The notes: a model not told the origin generated them from the sequence alone. A DNA stretch of 25,528 bases from UBA6049 sp965662345 (GCA_965662345.1 CBFIHE010000032.1:1-25528); one strand, 5' to 3'; counted from the first letter of the stretch, positions 7,012 through 14,149 are shown. Program-made: numbers and translations.

Positions 7012-7461
7012 ATGAAAACGCATGTTGTGTTGGTCATACTCCTGTTTTTATCCTTCTATTCTCTCGGTCAAGATCTTATTTCTGACGCCTCTATGCCTAA
7101 CTCACTTTCAATGTATGATGATGAATATTTCAGTTCTGAAGGTCCTTCTGAAGAAGCGTGTTCTTATTTCGTATTGATACCCGATGATGGTATAATAGGC
7201 ACAAGAGCCCGCTTTGATTTAGACTTCTCCCCTCCCCCAGTTAAGAATAGCCTTATGGTTAAGCAATCATCTTTTGAAGTGCTAACTGTATCTCTTTATA
7301 ATTTAAACGGAGCTCTACTTCAATCTCTTCAAGTTGACCATGGCACGCACGCATTTGCCCTTGAAGAATTTACATCGGGGTCATATAAATTGCGAATTTC
7401 AAATGGAAAAGAAACACAAACGTTTCGTTTATCTAAAATAAACCCAAGGGTTAGTCAGTAA
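7012..7461 (+). CDS. very small secreted protein with a T9SS C-terminal sorting domain
   Basis: A 149-residue protein. Residues 1-20 form a signal peptide (hydrophobic core ending SLGQ). Residues 21-72 are a short, acidic, low-complexity stretch with one cysteine (C50). Residues about 75-143 look like a type A type IX secretion sorting domain (Por secretion tail): a PPPVKNSLMV opening, VSLYNLNGALLQSLQ strands, HAFALEEFTSGSYKLRI, and a closing TFRLSKIN. Such domains send proteins through the outer membrane and are cleaved and/or attached to surface lipopolysaccharide. The cargo is only about 50 residues, so this is close to a bare sorting tag and may be a peptide-like secreted factor or a decayed larger gene. 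It stands alone, with its own terminator. Confidence 0.75.
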   Translation: MKTHVVLVILLFLSFYSLGQDLISDASMPNSLSMYDDEYFSSEGPSEEACSYFVLIPDDGIIGTRARFDLDFSPPPVKNSLMVKQSSFEVLTVSLYNLNGALLQSLQVDHGTHAFALEEFTSGSYKLRISNGKETQTFRLSKINPRVSQ

Positions 7462-7554
7462 AACAAAATCACCGATTTTAATAATGATGTTCGAAATATA
7501 AGTCCTTAAGCCTGAATCTAATGGCTACCACGTAAGCCTGAACTTCTTGGTGCT

Positions 7555-7584
7555 AGAGCGATGATTCCTCATCGCTCTTTTATT
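7555..7584 (+). terminator. intrinsic terminator of the T9SS substrate gene
   Basis: A perfect 10-bp stem AGAGCGATGA / TCATCGCTCT with a TTCC loop is followed by TTTATTTT. The T-tract overlaps the stop codon of the convergent lipase gene at 7580-7582. Confidence 0.88.
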
Positions 7585-8440
7585 TTGTCATATTCTTTAA
7601 GGCCTTGGAGTATACACTAGGAAAATGACCTAAAAGAACATCTCTATTACTCAGATCTTTATAGTCCTCAAGCTTATTCTTATCGGCATAAACATACACA
7701 CGCTTTCCCACGTGTTTATAGTTCTCTTGGAGTACATACAATTCTTCAGGAGGTAACTCTGTAACTATATCAAATGCATTTTCTACTCTAAAAGTAGTAG
7801 GTACTTCAGCATTATATCTGTACTGAAAGGTAGTGCTACCTACACGTGGAGAACCAAATAAATAAACGGTTGGAGTATACTCCTTCAAGGCATAACCCGC
7901 AAGCGTAGCCATTGCAGCACCCAAACTATGCCCAGTAATGATTAATGGTTTGTTGGGAGAAAACCAATCTGGTAGTTCTGGATTCATGGCCTTAAAAACA
8001 GTTTTGAACCCTTCATGCACTTTACCTGGTAACCAGCGAGAAGGTACCTGTCTAATAAGCACATCATGGTACCACTCAAATGCACTTAGAGTTCCTCTGA
8101 AGGTAAGAATGGTTTTGTCTTTATACTCCGTCCACATTCCCATGGGGAGTAAATTCTTTTTGCCCTTTTCCCAAAAAAATAGGTTTTGCTCAACCACAAT
8201 TTCTTGAAAGCGTTCAGGGTTTCCTACTAGTTTAAACTCTCCTAAAGGAGCAAACTCCAGTTTACCGAATACAGACCAATGATCGCGGTTTAGACCATAC
8301 TTCGCTTCAAAACCACGCACATAAGCCATAGATATGAGCGGTAATAAAGTATCAACACAAAAGGAGCTATTGAACCCTGGGGGTACAACAACTCCTTTTT
8401 TCAAAGATTCGGGTGAATGTTTAGTTTTTTTCGAGCTCAC
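7580..8440 (-). CDS. class 3 lipase family alpha/beta hydrolase
   Basis: A 286-residue protein of the fungal-type (class 3) lipase family, predicted to hydrolyse acylglycerols or related esters. It shows an oxyanion region FRGT (114-117), the nucleophile elbow G170-H-S172-L-G followed by AAMATLAG, YLFGSPRVGS (193-202), the acid in NAFDIVTELP (D224), and a plausible catalytic histidine H272 in LLGHFPSVY. No signal peptide is visible, so it is probably intracellular unless the start is wrong. The start used is GTG at 8440, which overlaps the end of the TerB-like gene by 20 bp; there is no ATG before residue 38. The overlap implies translational coupling with the upstream gene. Its natural substrate is unknown. 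Confidence 0.9.
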   Translation of the reverse strand: MSSKKTKHSPESLKKGVVVPPGFNSSFCVDTLLPLISMAYVRGFEAKYGLNRDHWSVFGKLEFAPLGEFKLVGNPERFQEIVVEQNLFFWEKGKKNLLPMGMWTEYKDKTILTFRGTLSAFEWYHDVLIRQVPSRWLPGKVHEGFKTVFKAMNPELPDWFSPNKPLIITGHSLGAAMATLAGYALKEYTPTVYLFGSPRVGSTTFQYRYNAEVPTTFRVENAFDIVTELPPEELYVLQENYKHVGKRVYVYADKNKLEDYKDLSNRDVLLGHFPSVYSKALKNMTK

Positions 8441-8822
8441 TCAATTTATGCTTTAGCTTCATGAGCATTTGCTCCTCATGTGTATTTGTTCCTTTAAAGG
8501 CGTCTGCCACCGCCTCAGATATATTTACAATCGCTTTGCGAAGTCGCTCATCCAGCGCGGTATGATGTTCATTTACATATTGAATAAATGAGGTGAACGC
8601 ATCGTTAGCGTCTGTATCTCCTTCATGCAAACTTTCAAATTGCATTTCTACATAATAGGCAGCATCCATGCCATATTCATCTGTATGCGGCTCATTTGGA
8701 ACTAAATCATTAATTACTTTATCATGAACCAATTTCCATTCCTTTTCCCTAACCAATCCATCGCTTTTAGCAACTGCATATAGTAGGTTTCCTAACTCGA
8801 TGTAAAAATTCTTATAAATCAT
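8421..8822 (-). CDS. TerB-like helical protein
   Basis: 133 residues from the ATG at 8822. An in-frame ATG at 8846 would add eight residues, but 8822 is preceded by AGGAGG six bases upstream, a strong Shine-Dalgarno that settles the start and is unusual in this lineage. The protein is all-helical, with LLYAVAKSDGLVREKEWKLV near the start, the TerB-family signature (an acidic D-G-x-x-x-x-E turn between two helices, likely metal-binding). The second half is amphipathic and charged (TALDERLRKAIVNISEAVADAF). TerB-fold proteins occur in tellurite-resistance and membrane-stress systems, but no other ter genes are nearby, so resistance should not be assumed. It overlaps the lipase gene by 20 bp and is probably co-translated with it. 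Confidence 0.75.
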   Translation of the reverse strand: MIYKNFYIELGNLLYAVAKSDGLVREKEWKLVHDKVINDLVPNEPHTDEYGMDAAYYVEMQFESLHEGDTDANDAFTSFIQYVNEHHTALDERLRKAIVNISEAVADAFKGTNTHEEQMLMKLKHKLSELEKN

Positions 8823-8936
8823 AACTACCTCCTGCTTTGTAAGCATAAAGATCGGAATAAAATATGATCAGAGGCCTGAGGAAAATCAGCAAGAATCACA
8901 GATAATATTCTTATCTTAAAGTGTTCTTTCTCAAAA

Positions 8937-9302
8937 TTACCAATTCATCCACTCTTGTTTCGTTACCAATAGTAGTTTACCGTTTTCTAGCTCTGTGTAG
9001 CCAAGGTCATACAAGTAGAAATACACTTTACCTTTTTGAGTCTCAAATCGATTCGTAAAGAAATCAAAGTTGAAGCCTTTTCGAAACAAGTCTTCTTTGT
9101 AGACAGTTGATTTGTCGTTCGGATTCAATTCTTGAAGAATCCTGTAGTTTCTTCTAAGCGTATTGTGAACGTTTCGAAATAAGTTGTTCGTGTCTTGTTT
9201 GAGGCTGTTGTTGTAACCGTTCCTGCAATTCACATCGCAGAACTTCTTATCGCTTCTGCCCTGAATCGGCTCATCACAGTACAAGCAGGTACGCATGGTC
9301 AT
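8937..9302 (-). CDS. small zinc-ribbon protein, function unknown
   Basis: A 121-residue protein with a four-cysteine zinc ribbon at its N-terminus: C6-L-Y-C9 and F-C22-D-V-N-C26, with GRSDKKF between them, then the basic CRNGYNN. A helical, polar middle (NNLFRNVHNTLRRNYRILQELNPND) leads to a C-terminal alpha/beta part (GKVYFYLYDLGYTELENGKLLLV). The fold suggests nucleic-acid or protein binding. No catalytic motif is visible. The start is ATG 9302 or the ATG two codons later at 9296. It is divergent from the tandem ssb genes, and the 264-bp spacer holds a strong palindrome, so the three genes may share control. Confidence 0.75.
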   Translation of the reverse strand: MTMRTCLYCDEPIQGRSDKKFCDVNCRNGYNNSLKQDTNNLFRNVHNTLRRNYRILQELNPNDKSTVYKEDLFRKGFNFDFFTNRFETQKGKVYFYLYDLGYTELENGKLLLVTKQEWMNW

Positions 9303-9432
9303 CGTTTTTTGTTAAATGGTTCATCAGGAAAATTAAAAAATTTAATCTAAAAGAGTTGGAACACTGTATCTACCTATTTACGGGGCATTCATCAATATTT
9401 CCGCTTCTCAATTAGGTGTTTTATTAGCTTGT

Positions 9433-9461
9433 AAGCGTTTACAAACGTTTAGTAAACGCTT
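9433..9461. promoter_or_regulatory. 10-bp perfect inverted repeat between divergent genes, probable operator
   Basis: AAGCGTTTAC and GTAAACGCTT flank a 9-nt centre (AAACGTTTA) that itself contains the palindrome AAACGTTT. It sits between the divergent zinc-ribbon gene (start 9302) and ssb (start 9567). With no T-run next to it, it looks like a dimeric regulator site rather than a terminator. The rest of the 9303-9566 spacer holds no gene I can see. Confidence 0.5.
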
Positions 9462-9566
9462 GTTATTCGCCTTTCTTTTTGGAGTGCTTACACTTTTGTC
9501 TCATCAAGTTTTCAATAGCGCTAAACGAAAACAACACACATTGTATAACACCTTAATTTTTAAATC

Positions 9567-9893
9567 ATGAGAAATAAAGTACAGTTGATCGGACATGTAG
9601 GAAACGCACCAGAAATGCGTGAATTTGAGACAGGAAAAAAGATTGCAAAATTCTCATTAGCTACTAATGAAACTTACCGTAATTCCGCTGGGGAAAAGCA
9701 AATAGCAACGCAATGGCACAACATCGTTGCCTGGGGGAAAACGGCCGAAATCATTGAAAAATATGCAGGCAAAGGCAAAGAAATTGCCGTAACGGGTAAA
9801 CTTACATCTCGCATGTATGAAACCAAGGAAAAGCAAAAACGAATCATTACAGAAATTGTAGCCAATGAAGTACTACTTCTAGGTAACAAATAA
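9567..9893 (+). CDS. ssb: short single-stranded DNA-binding protein (copy 1)
   Basis: A 108-residue OB-fold SSB. Family hallmarks are the start NKVQLIGHVGNAPEMR, FSLATNETY, the aromatic TQWHNIVAWGKTAEI, KGKEIAVTGKLTSR and the closing strand IVANEVLLLG. The protein ends immediately after the OB fold. It lacks the flexible linker and the acidic C-terminal tip (DDDxPF type) that housekeeping SSBs use to recruit repair and replication proteins, and it is shorter than the usual 140-180 residues. It should coat single-stranded DNA without the usual partner recruitment. A second copy follows 38 bp downstream with about 63% identity by hand alignment (68 of 108), indicating an old tandem duplication. 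Confidence 0.92.
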   Translation: MRNKVQLIGHVGNAPEMREFETGKKIAKFSLATNETYRNSAGEKQIATQWHNIVAWGKTAEIIEKYAGKGKEIAVTGKLTSRMYETKEKQKRIITEIVANEVLLLGNK

Positions 9894-9931
9894 GAAATAC
9901 CCATTCAATAAATCCATAAAACACAGTAATC

Positions 9932-10264
9932 ATGAGAAATAGAGTACAGTTAATCGGTCATTTAGGTTCCAATCCAGAACTAAGAGAATTTGAAAACGGC
10001 AAAAAATTGGTGAAGCTATCCATGGCTACCAACGAAACCTACAAAAACAACGATGGTGATAAAGTTACAGATACACAGTGGCATACCATTGTGGCTTGGG
10101 GAAAGACTGCTGAAATTTTGAGCAAGTACACATCCAAAGGTTCTGAGGTTGCCGTAGAAGGAAAACTCACCACCAACTCCTATGACGATAAGGATGGTAA
10201 TAAACGCTATACCACAGAAGTTGTAGTAAACGATGTTGTTCTACTTGGTAAAAAAGCAGATTAA
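9932..10264 (+). CDS. ssb: short single-stranded DNA-binding protein (copy 2)
   Basis: A 110-residue OB-fold SSB, the tandem paralogue of the gene just upstream. It keeps the same landmarks (NRVQLIGHLGSNPELREF, LSMATNETY, TQWHTIVAWGKTAEIL, GKLTTNSY, VVVNDVVLLG). Differences concentrate in the loop after NETY and in the last strands, so the two may differ in DNA affinity or mix as heterotetramers. It too lacks an acidic tail, ending in KKAD. The 38-bp spacing and the shared terminator at 10317-10352 indicate one transcript. Neither copy looks like the cell's main SSB, which should be elsewhere in the genome. Confidence 0.92.
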   Translation: MRNRVQLIGHLGSNPELREFENGKKLVKLSMATNETYKNNDGDKVTDTQWHTIVAWGKTAEILSKYTSKGSEVAVEGKLTTNSYDDKDGNKRYTTEVVVNDVVLLGKKAD

Positions 10265-10316
10265 TACTCCGGTTTCCAACTTACATCTGCTGCATACTAA
10301 GCATAGCAATTCTACT

Positions 10317-10352
10317 AAAGTGCGAAGTCATTCTTAAGGCTTCGCACTTTTA
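10317..10352 (+). terminator. intrinsic terminator of the tandem ssb genes
   Basis: An 11-bp perfect stem (AAAGTGCGAAG / CTTCGCACTTT) with a 12-nt loop is followed by a short T-tract. It lies 53 bp after the second ssb stop codon. Confidence 0.85.
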
Positions 10353-10355
10353 CTA

Positions 10356-10383
10356 TTAGGCGTATCAAAAACCGTTAACTTTG
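10356..10383 (+). promoter_or_regulatory. Bacteroidota-type promoter of the dtxR-smpB unit
   Basis: TAACTTTG (10376-10383) is a perfect TAnnTTTG -7 element. TTA at 10356-10358, 17 bp upstream, is an acceptable match to the TTG -33 element. Transcription would start around 10388-10392, so translation should start at ATG 10402 rather than at the TTG codon at 10381, which lies inside the promoter. Confidence 0.65.
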
Positions 10384-10401
10384 CTTCAAAGCAATGTATA
10401 C

Positions 10402-11070
10402 ATGACGCTTTCTTACGCAGAAGAGAATTATCTTAAAGCTATATACAGACTAACACGTTTTACTCCTGATGGAGCCACTACCAATGATGTAGCTGGTGAA
10501 GTAAACACCAAAGCATCATCTGTAACGGATATGCTTAAAAAGCTCAAGAAAAAGGCAATGGTGAATTACGCACCTTACAAACCTGTAACACTTACAGAGC
10601 AAGGACGAGAAACTGCTATTAAAGTGATTAGAAAGCACAGACTGTGGGAGGTGTTCTTAGTAGATAAGCTAGACTTCAAATGGGATGAGGTACATGAAAT
10701 TGCTGAAGAACTAGAGCACATACAGAGTTCTAAACTCATAGATCGTTTAGAGCACTTTCTAAGTTACCCTACTCATGACCCTCACGGTGATCCTATACCA
10801 GATGGTGAAGGCAATATTCAACATCACAAAGACATTACCATAGCAGATTTAGAGGTTGGTCAATTTGGCATGATCATAGGCTTAAAAGATACGTCTCCTG
10901 CATTTTTAAGATATTTAGATGAAAGTGGCCTAACATTGGGTAAAACGGTTAAGATTAACGAGGTTAATGATTACGATCAAATGATGCAAATCACCTTAAA
11001 CCTGAATGACGAGCGCAATGTATCTCACAGGGTAGCTAAAAACTTGTATATCAAAAAGCTCACGAGATAA
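10402..11070 (+). CDS. DtxR/MntR-family metal-dependent transcriptional regulator
   Basis: 222 residues from ATG 10402. Domains in order: winged helix-turn-helix (about 5-65, with NDVAGEVNTKASSVTDMLKKL as recognition region); a helical metal-binding and dimerisation domain (about 70-130); and an SH3-like FeoA-type domain (about 148-222, IADLEVGQFGMIIGL to the end). Metal ligands line up with DtxR numbering: H79, E83, H98, E102, E105 and H106. Glutamate at 102, where DtxR has cysteine and MntR has glutamate, favours manganese sensing; that is an inference. It should bind operators when loaded with metal and repress metal-uptake genes, none of which is in this window. The smpB start codon lies 3 bp after its stop, so the two are one operon. 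Confidence 0.92.
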   Translation: MTLSYAEENYLKAIYRLTRFTPDGATTNDVAGEVNTKASSVTDMLKKLKKKAMVNYAPYKPVTLTEQGRETAIKVIRKHRLWEVFLVDKLDFKWDEVHEIAEELEHIQSSKLIDRLEHFLSYPTHDPHGDPIPDGEGNIQHHKDITIADLEVGQFGMIIGLKDTSPAFLRYLDESGLTLGKTVKINEVNDYDQMMQITLNLNDERNVSHRVAKNLYIKKLTR

Positions 11071-11073
11071 GTT

Positions 11074-11526
11074 ATGAGTCAACAAAAAGTGGCTATAAAA
11101 AACAAGCGCGCTAAATATGAATTTGAATTTTTGGAGAAGTTCACAGCTGGTATTCAGCTAACTGGAACAGAAATCAAGAGTATTCGTGCGGGAAAAGCTA
11201 GCATTATTGAAGGATATTGCAGCTTTGAAAAAGATGAGTTATTCATCTATAATATGCACATCACAGAGTATGATAATGGGGGCTTTGTAAACCATACCCC
11301 AACACGAAAGCGCAAACTACTTCTCAAAAAGCAAGAACTTCAGAAGCTTGCTAAAAAACTCAAAGATCAAGGATTAACCATTGTACCTACTCTACTCTTT
11401 ATTGCTGATAGCGGCTTTGCTAAACTCAACATAGCATTAGCAAAAGGAAAGAAATTGGTTGATAAGCGTCAAGACTTAAAGGCCAAAGACGATAAACGTA
11501 GAATGGATAGAGCTATGAAGATGTAG
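11074..11526 (+). CDS. smpB: SsrA-binding protein SmpB
   Basis: A 150-residue tmRNA-binding protein that delivers tmRNA to stalled ribosomes for trans-translation. Family signatures are clear: NKRAKYEFEF near the start, TAGIQLTGTEIKSIRAGKAS, YCSFEKDELFIYNMHITEY, HTPTRKRKLLLKKQEL, and the basic C-terminal tail GKKLVDKRQDLKAKDDKRRMDRAMKM that becomes helical in the mRNA channel. The length is normal. It lies 3 bp after the DtxR-type regulator and is presumably transcribed from that gene's promoter. The ssrA gene itself is not in the window. Confidence 0.97.
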   Translation: MSQQKVAIKNKRAKYEFEFLEKFTAGIQLTGTEIKSIRAGKASIIEGYCSFEKDELFIYNMHITEYDNGGFVNHTPTRKRKLLLKKQELQKLAKKLKDQGLTIVPTLLFIADSGFAKLNIALAKGKKLVDKRQDLKAKDDKRRMDRAMKM

Positions 11527-11536
11527 CGGTAAATCG

Positions 11537-12313
11537 TTATGATTTCTTTTTCCTATTGAAAAAGTAACTCAAGGTTATTCCAGCTGTTGAACTCATTCTG
11601 AATCCGCTATCTGTTGTTCGATTAGAACCTACTTGACGAGATGTTTGCGTAGCGCCAGAAATAGGGTCTTCAATGGTAACCACGCTGAAATCACCACCCA
11701 CTCTTTCATTCACAAATCCCCATTGGTACTCTGCACCGAGTGAGAGTTGCTCTGAAATGAAATAATTAAAACCTATGATTAGGTTAGCACCAAATGTAAA
11801 GCCCCCTGGGATATCGTAGGTTCTCTCTAGCGATGCCGTTCCTGTAGTATCTACAGATGATATATCTACTTGAATATCTTGGCTACTCACAATGCCCATG
11901 GTTATACCAGCTCCAACAAATGGGTCTAGGCGTTTTGTACCGTTAAAATGATATTCAATGGCGGGCTGAATAAAGAAGTCTGTGCGCTTGTAAGTTGAAT
12001 CGTTTGTCACCTTCGCGTTACTCACACTATCAACAACATTTGAGTTATAGCTAAACGAATTCAACCCAAAACCTGCTCGTATGGCCAAGTTTGGCTTGAT
12101 AAATTTGCGAATTTGAATTGCTGGATTACCATTTACCCCTTCTAGACTGTTTAGGCTAATATCATTGATTAAGCCATTCACATTAAAGGTTACACCCCAA
12201 TCTCTATCATTAAACTTTGTAAACCCATCTTTATTAATGCCTTCATCTTGGGCAAAAGCGGCAAGACCAATTAGAGAAAGGATGAGTAAGGCGGCTGCTA
12301 TTCGCTTGTTCAT
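11537..12313 (-). CDS. outer-membrane beta-barrel protein
   Basis: A 258-residue exported protein with a signal peptide (1-22, ending LAAFAQ). The rest is rich in alternating polar/hydrophobic strands typical of a small eight-stranded barrel: VTFNVNGLINDISL, LAIRAGFGLNSFSY, FFIQPAIEYHF, DPFVGAGITMGIV, FGANLIIGFNYFI, LSLGAEYQWGF and GITLSYFF. The last strand ends in aromatic residues followed by a short basic tail (NRKKKS) that is a little unusual for BAM substrates. It belongs to the broad Bacteroidota outer-membrane beta-barrel/porin-like group and has no OmpA peptidoglycan-binding domain. It is convergent with smpB, with only 10 bp between stop codons and no visible terminator there. The ligand or role is unknown. 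Confidence 0.85.
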   Translation of the reverse strand: MNKRIAAALLILSLIGLAAFAQDEGINKDGFTKFNDRDWGVTFNVNGLINDISLNSLEGVNGNPAIQIRKFIKPNLAIRAGFGLNSFSYNSNVVDSVSNAKVTNDSTYKRTDFFIQPAIEYHFNGTKRLDPFVGAGITMGIVSSQDIQVDISSVDTTGTASLERTYDIPGGFTFGANLIIGFNYFISEQLSLGAEYQWGFVNERVGGDFSVVTIEDPISGATQTSRQVGSNRTTDSGFRMSSTAGITLSYFFNRKKKS

Positions 12314-12379
12314 AGTGCAATTTTAAGGTTACGCGCGATTTAAACGTGTAGAGAAAGAATTTATTTCGTTTCAAGTTGG

Positions 12380-13048
12380 CTATCTAGCCGTTTTCTTGAG
12401 CATTGGTACAAAGCTAAAACTTCCGAAAGTCTCTGTACTTGTAGTGCCATTTTGCTTTTTGGTAATTCTAAGCATCTCTTGGTCATCACCTTCTCCAACA
12501 GGAATTACCAATATACCGCCTGGCTTAAGTTGATCAATTAAGGGGTCTGGAATATAAGGAGCGGCTGCCGTAACTATACACCTGTCAAATGGTGCAAAAG
12601 CAGGCTGACCCTTATATCCGTCACCGTAAAACAATTTGGTACGGTAACCCATCTCAGGCAGTAACTTACTGGTTTTATCAAACAACAACTTTTGTCTTTC
12701 AATACTGTATAGCTTAACACCCAACTCCATCAGTATAGCCGCTTGGTATCCGCTTCCCGTACCTATTTCTAATACTTTTTGTCTTTTCTCAGTTTTCAAT
12801 AAGGTACTCTGAACGGCAACAGTGAACGGATGAGAAATAGTTTGTCCAGCCCCTATGTTGAATGCTACGTTCTCATAAGCAAAGCCTAAGTCAAATGCAC
12901 TTTCAAAAAAAACATGTCTGGGAACTTTCATCATTGCACCCAGTACTTGCTCAGAAATAGAAAGTTCTTCATTGATTGGCATCGCTTTAAGCTTCTCAAT
13001 CATTCGTTTTCTGGCGCCTTGAAATTTTAAAGAATCGGGTCTAACCAC
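12380..13048 (-). CDS. pcm: protein-L-isoaspartate O-methyltransferase
   Basis: A 222-residue cytosolic SAM-dependent methyltransferase that repairs isoaspartyl residues in aged proteins. Visible features: the substrate loop GQTISHPFTVA (68-78), SAM motif I VLEIGTGSGYQAA (92-104), the acidic residue of motif II in LYSIERQ, FYGDGYKGQ (motif post-I region), FDRCIVTAAAPYIPDPLIDQLKPGG and LVIPVGEG. The length and spacing are standard. It is followed 66 bp downstream by the barrel gene in the same direction, possibly as one transcript, and is divergent from the Gfo/Idh/MocA gene. Confidence 0.96.
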   Translation of the reverse strand: MVRPDSLKFQGARKRMIEKLKAMPINEELSISEQVLGAMMKVPRHVFFESAFDLGFAYENVAFNIGAGQTISHPFTVAVQSTLLKTEKRQKVLEIGTGSGYQAAILMELGVKLYSIERQKLLFDKTSKLLPEMGYRTKLFYGDGYKGQPAFAPFDRCIVTAAAPYIPDPLIDQLKPGGILVIPVGEGDDQEMLRITKKQNGTTSTETFGSFSFVPMLKKTAR

Positions 13049-13117
13049 TATTTGTTTTGTTGATAACTGTTGTTGAAAGATTTAGTGCATGGAAACGGAC
13101 ATGGAAACACACCGTTC

Positions 13118-13125
13118 TACTTTTG
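13118..13125 (+). promoter_or_regulatory. Bacteroidota-type -7 promoter element
   Basis: TACTTTTG matches TAnnTTTG exactly and lies 17 bp before ATG 13143. Because it lies downstream of the upstream in-frame ATG at 13089, it supports 13143 as the true start of the oxidoreductase. No clear TTG -33 element is at the expected distance. Confidence 0.5.
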
Positions 13126-13142
13126 CTTACAAAGCCAAAGAA

Positions 13143-14135
13143 ATGCTAAAAATAGGAGTATTAGGTGCAGGCCACCTTGGAAAAATTCACCTGCGACTGT
13201 TGAAAGAATTAACTGATGTATACGAACTAGTTGGTTTTTACGACCCTAACGCAGAACACGCAAAAACAGTGAGTGAAGAAATGGGTCTTACATCTTTTAA
13301 CTCAGTAGATTCACTTATTGATGCTGTAGATGTTGTAGACATAGTAACCCCCACCCTTTCTCACTTTGAATGTGCAGAGAAATCAATGCGCAAGCAACGT
13401 CATGTTTTTATTGAAAAACCAGTTACTAATACTATTGAAGAAGCCAAAAAACTCATGTCTTTGAGTCATGAGGCAGAAATTCAGGTTCAAGTAGGACATG
13501 TGGAAAGGTTTAACCCAGCATTCAGATCGGCTTTGCCTTTTATAGATACTCCGATGTTCATTGAAACCCATAGGCTGGCGCAATTTAACCCTAGAGGAAC
13601 TGATGTTTCGGTAGTTTTGGATTTGATGATTCATGACTTGGATATCGTCTTAAGCAATGTAAAGTCTAACATTAAAAAGATAAGTGCATCAGGAGTAGCA
13701 GTTATTAGCAATACCCCAGATATCTGTAATGCGCGATTGGAGTTTGACAACGGATGTGTGGCAAACCTTACGGCTAGTAGAATTAGCATGAAAAATATGC
13801 GAAAAACCAGAATGTTCCAGCGCGATGCATATATCTCCATTGATTTCTTGGAGAAAGATGTTGAAGTGGTTCGTATGCATGATATTGAAGGAGAACCCGA
13901 TCCGCTTGCAGTTACTGTTGAGCCCGGTGAAGGCAAACCGCTAAAGCAAATTTTCTTTGAGAAACCAGAGGTGCCAGAAGCTAATGCAATTAAAGATGAG
14001 CTGGCAACATTTGCAAAAGCCATAATGGAAAACACAACACCACTGGTAACTATTGAAGACGGATACAATGCTTTGGATGTGGCGCATCGCATTTTAGAAA
14101 GGCTTAAGCTCTCTCCAAATCTTATGGAAGACTAA
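13143..14135 (+). CDS. Gfo/Idh/MocA family NAD(P)-dependent oxidoreductase
   Basis: 330 residues from ATG 13143. An in-frame ATG at 13089 would add 18 residues of no family character, and a -7 element falls inside that extension. The protein opens directly with the Rossmann fold MLKIGVLGAGHLGKIH (GAGHLG at 8-13) and has DVVDIVTPTLSHFE, the catalytic-site E91-K92-P93 in HVFIEKPVTNT, and HDLD (164-167) carrying the active-site histidine region. A C-terminal alpha/beta sheet domain follows. Family members oxidise or reduce sugar-nucleotide or cyclitol hydroxyls with NAD(P). Being upstream of a lipoprotein and a polyprenyl-phosphate sugar transferase on the same strand, it may act on a nucleotide sugar for surface polysaccharide, but its exact substrate cannot be read from sequence. 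Confidence 0.9.
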   Translation: MLKIGVLGAGHLGKIHLRLLKELTDVYELVGFYDPNAEHAKTVSEEMGLTSFNSVDSLIDAVDVVDIVTPTLSHFECAEKSMRKQRHVFIEKPVTNTIEEAKKLMSLSHEAEIQVQVGHVERFNPAFRSALPFIDTPMFIETHRLAQFNPRGTDVSVVLDLMIHDLDIVLSNVKSNIKKISASGVAVISNTPDICNARLEFDNGCVANLTASRISMKNMRKTRMFQRDAYISIDFLEKDVEVVRMHDIEGEPDPLAVTVEPGEGKPLKQIFFEKPEVPEANAIKDELATFAKAIMENTTPLVTIEDGYNALDVAHRILERLKLSPNLMED

Positions 14136-14149
14136 TTCATACGCAATTT

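Noticed and set aside
7580..8822. tellurite-resistance operon
   Set aside because: Only a TerB-like fold is present; no terA, terC, terD, terE or terZ-like gene is nearby, so resistance is not supported.
13089..13142. 18-residue N-terminal extension of the Gfo/Idh/MocA protein
   Set aside because: The extension precedes a canonical Rossmann start and overlaps a perfect -7 element, so the downstream ATG is preferred.
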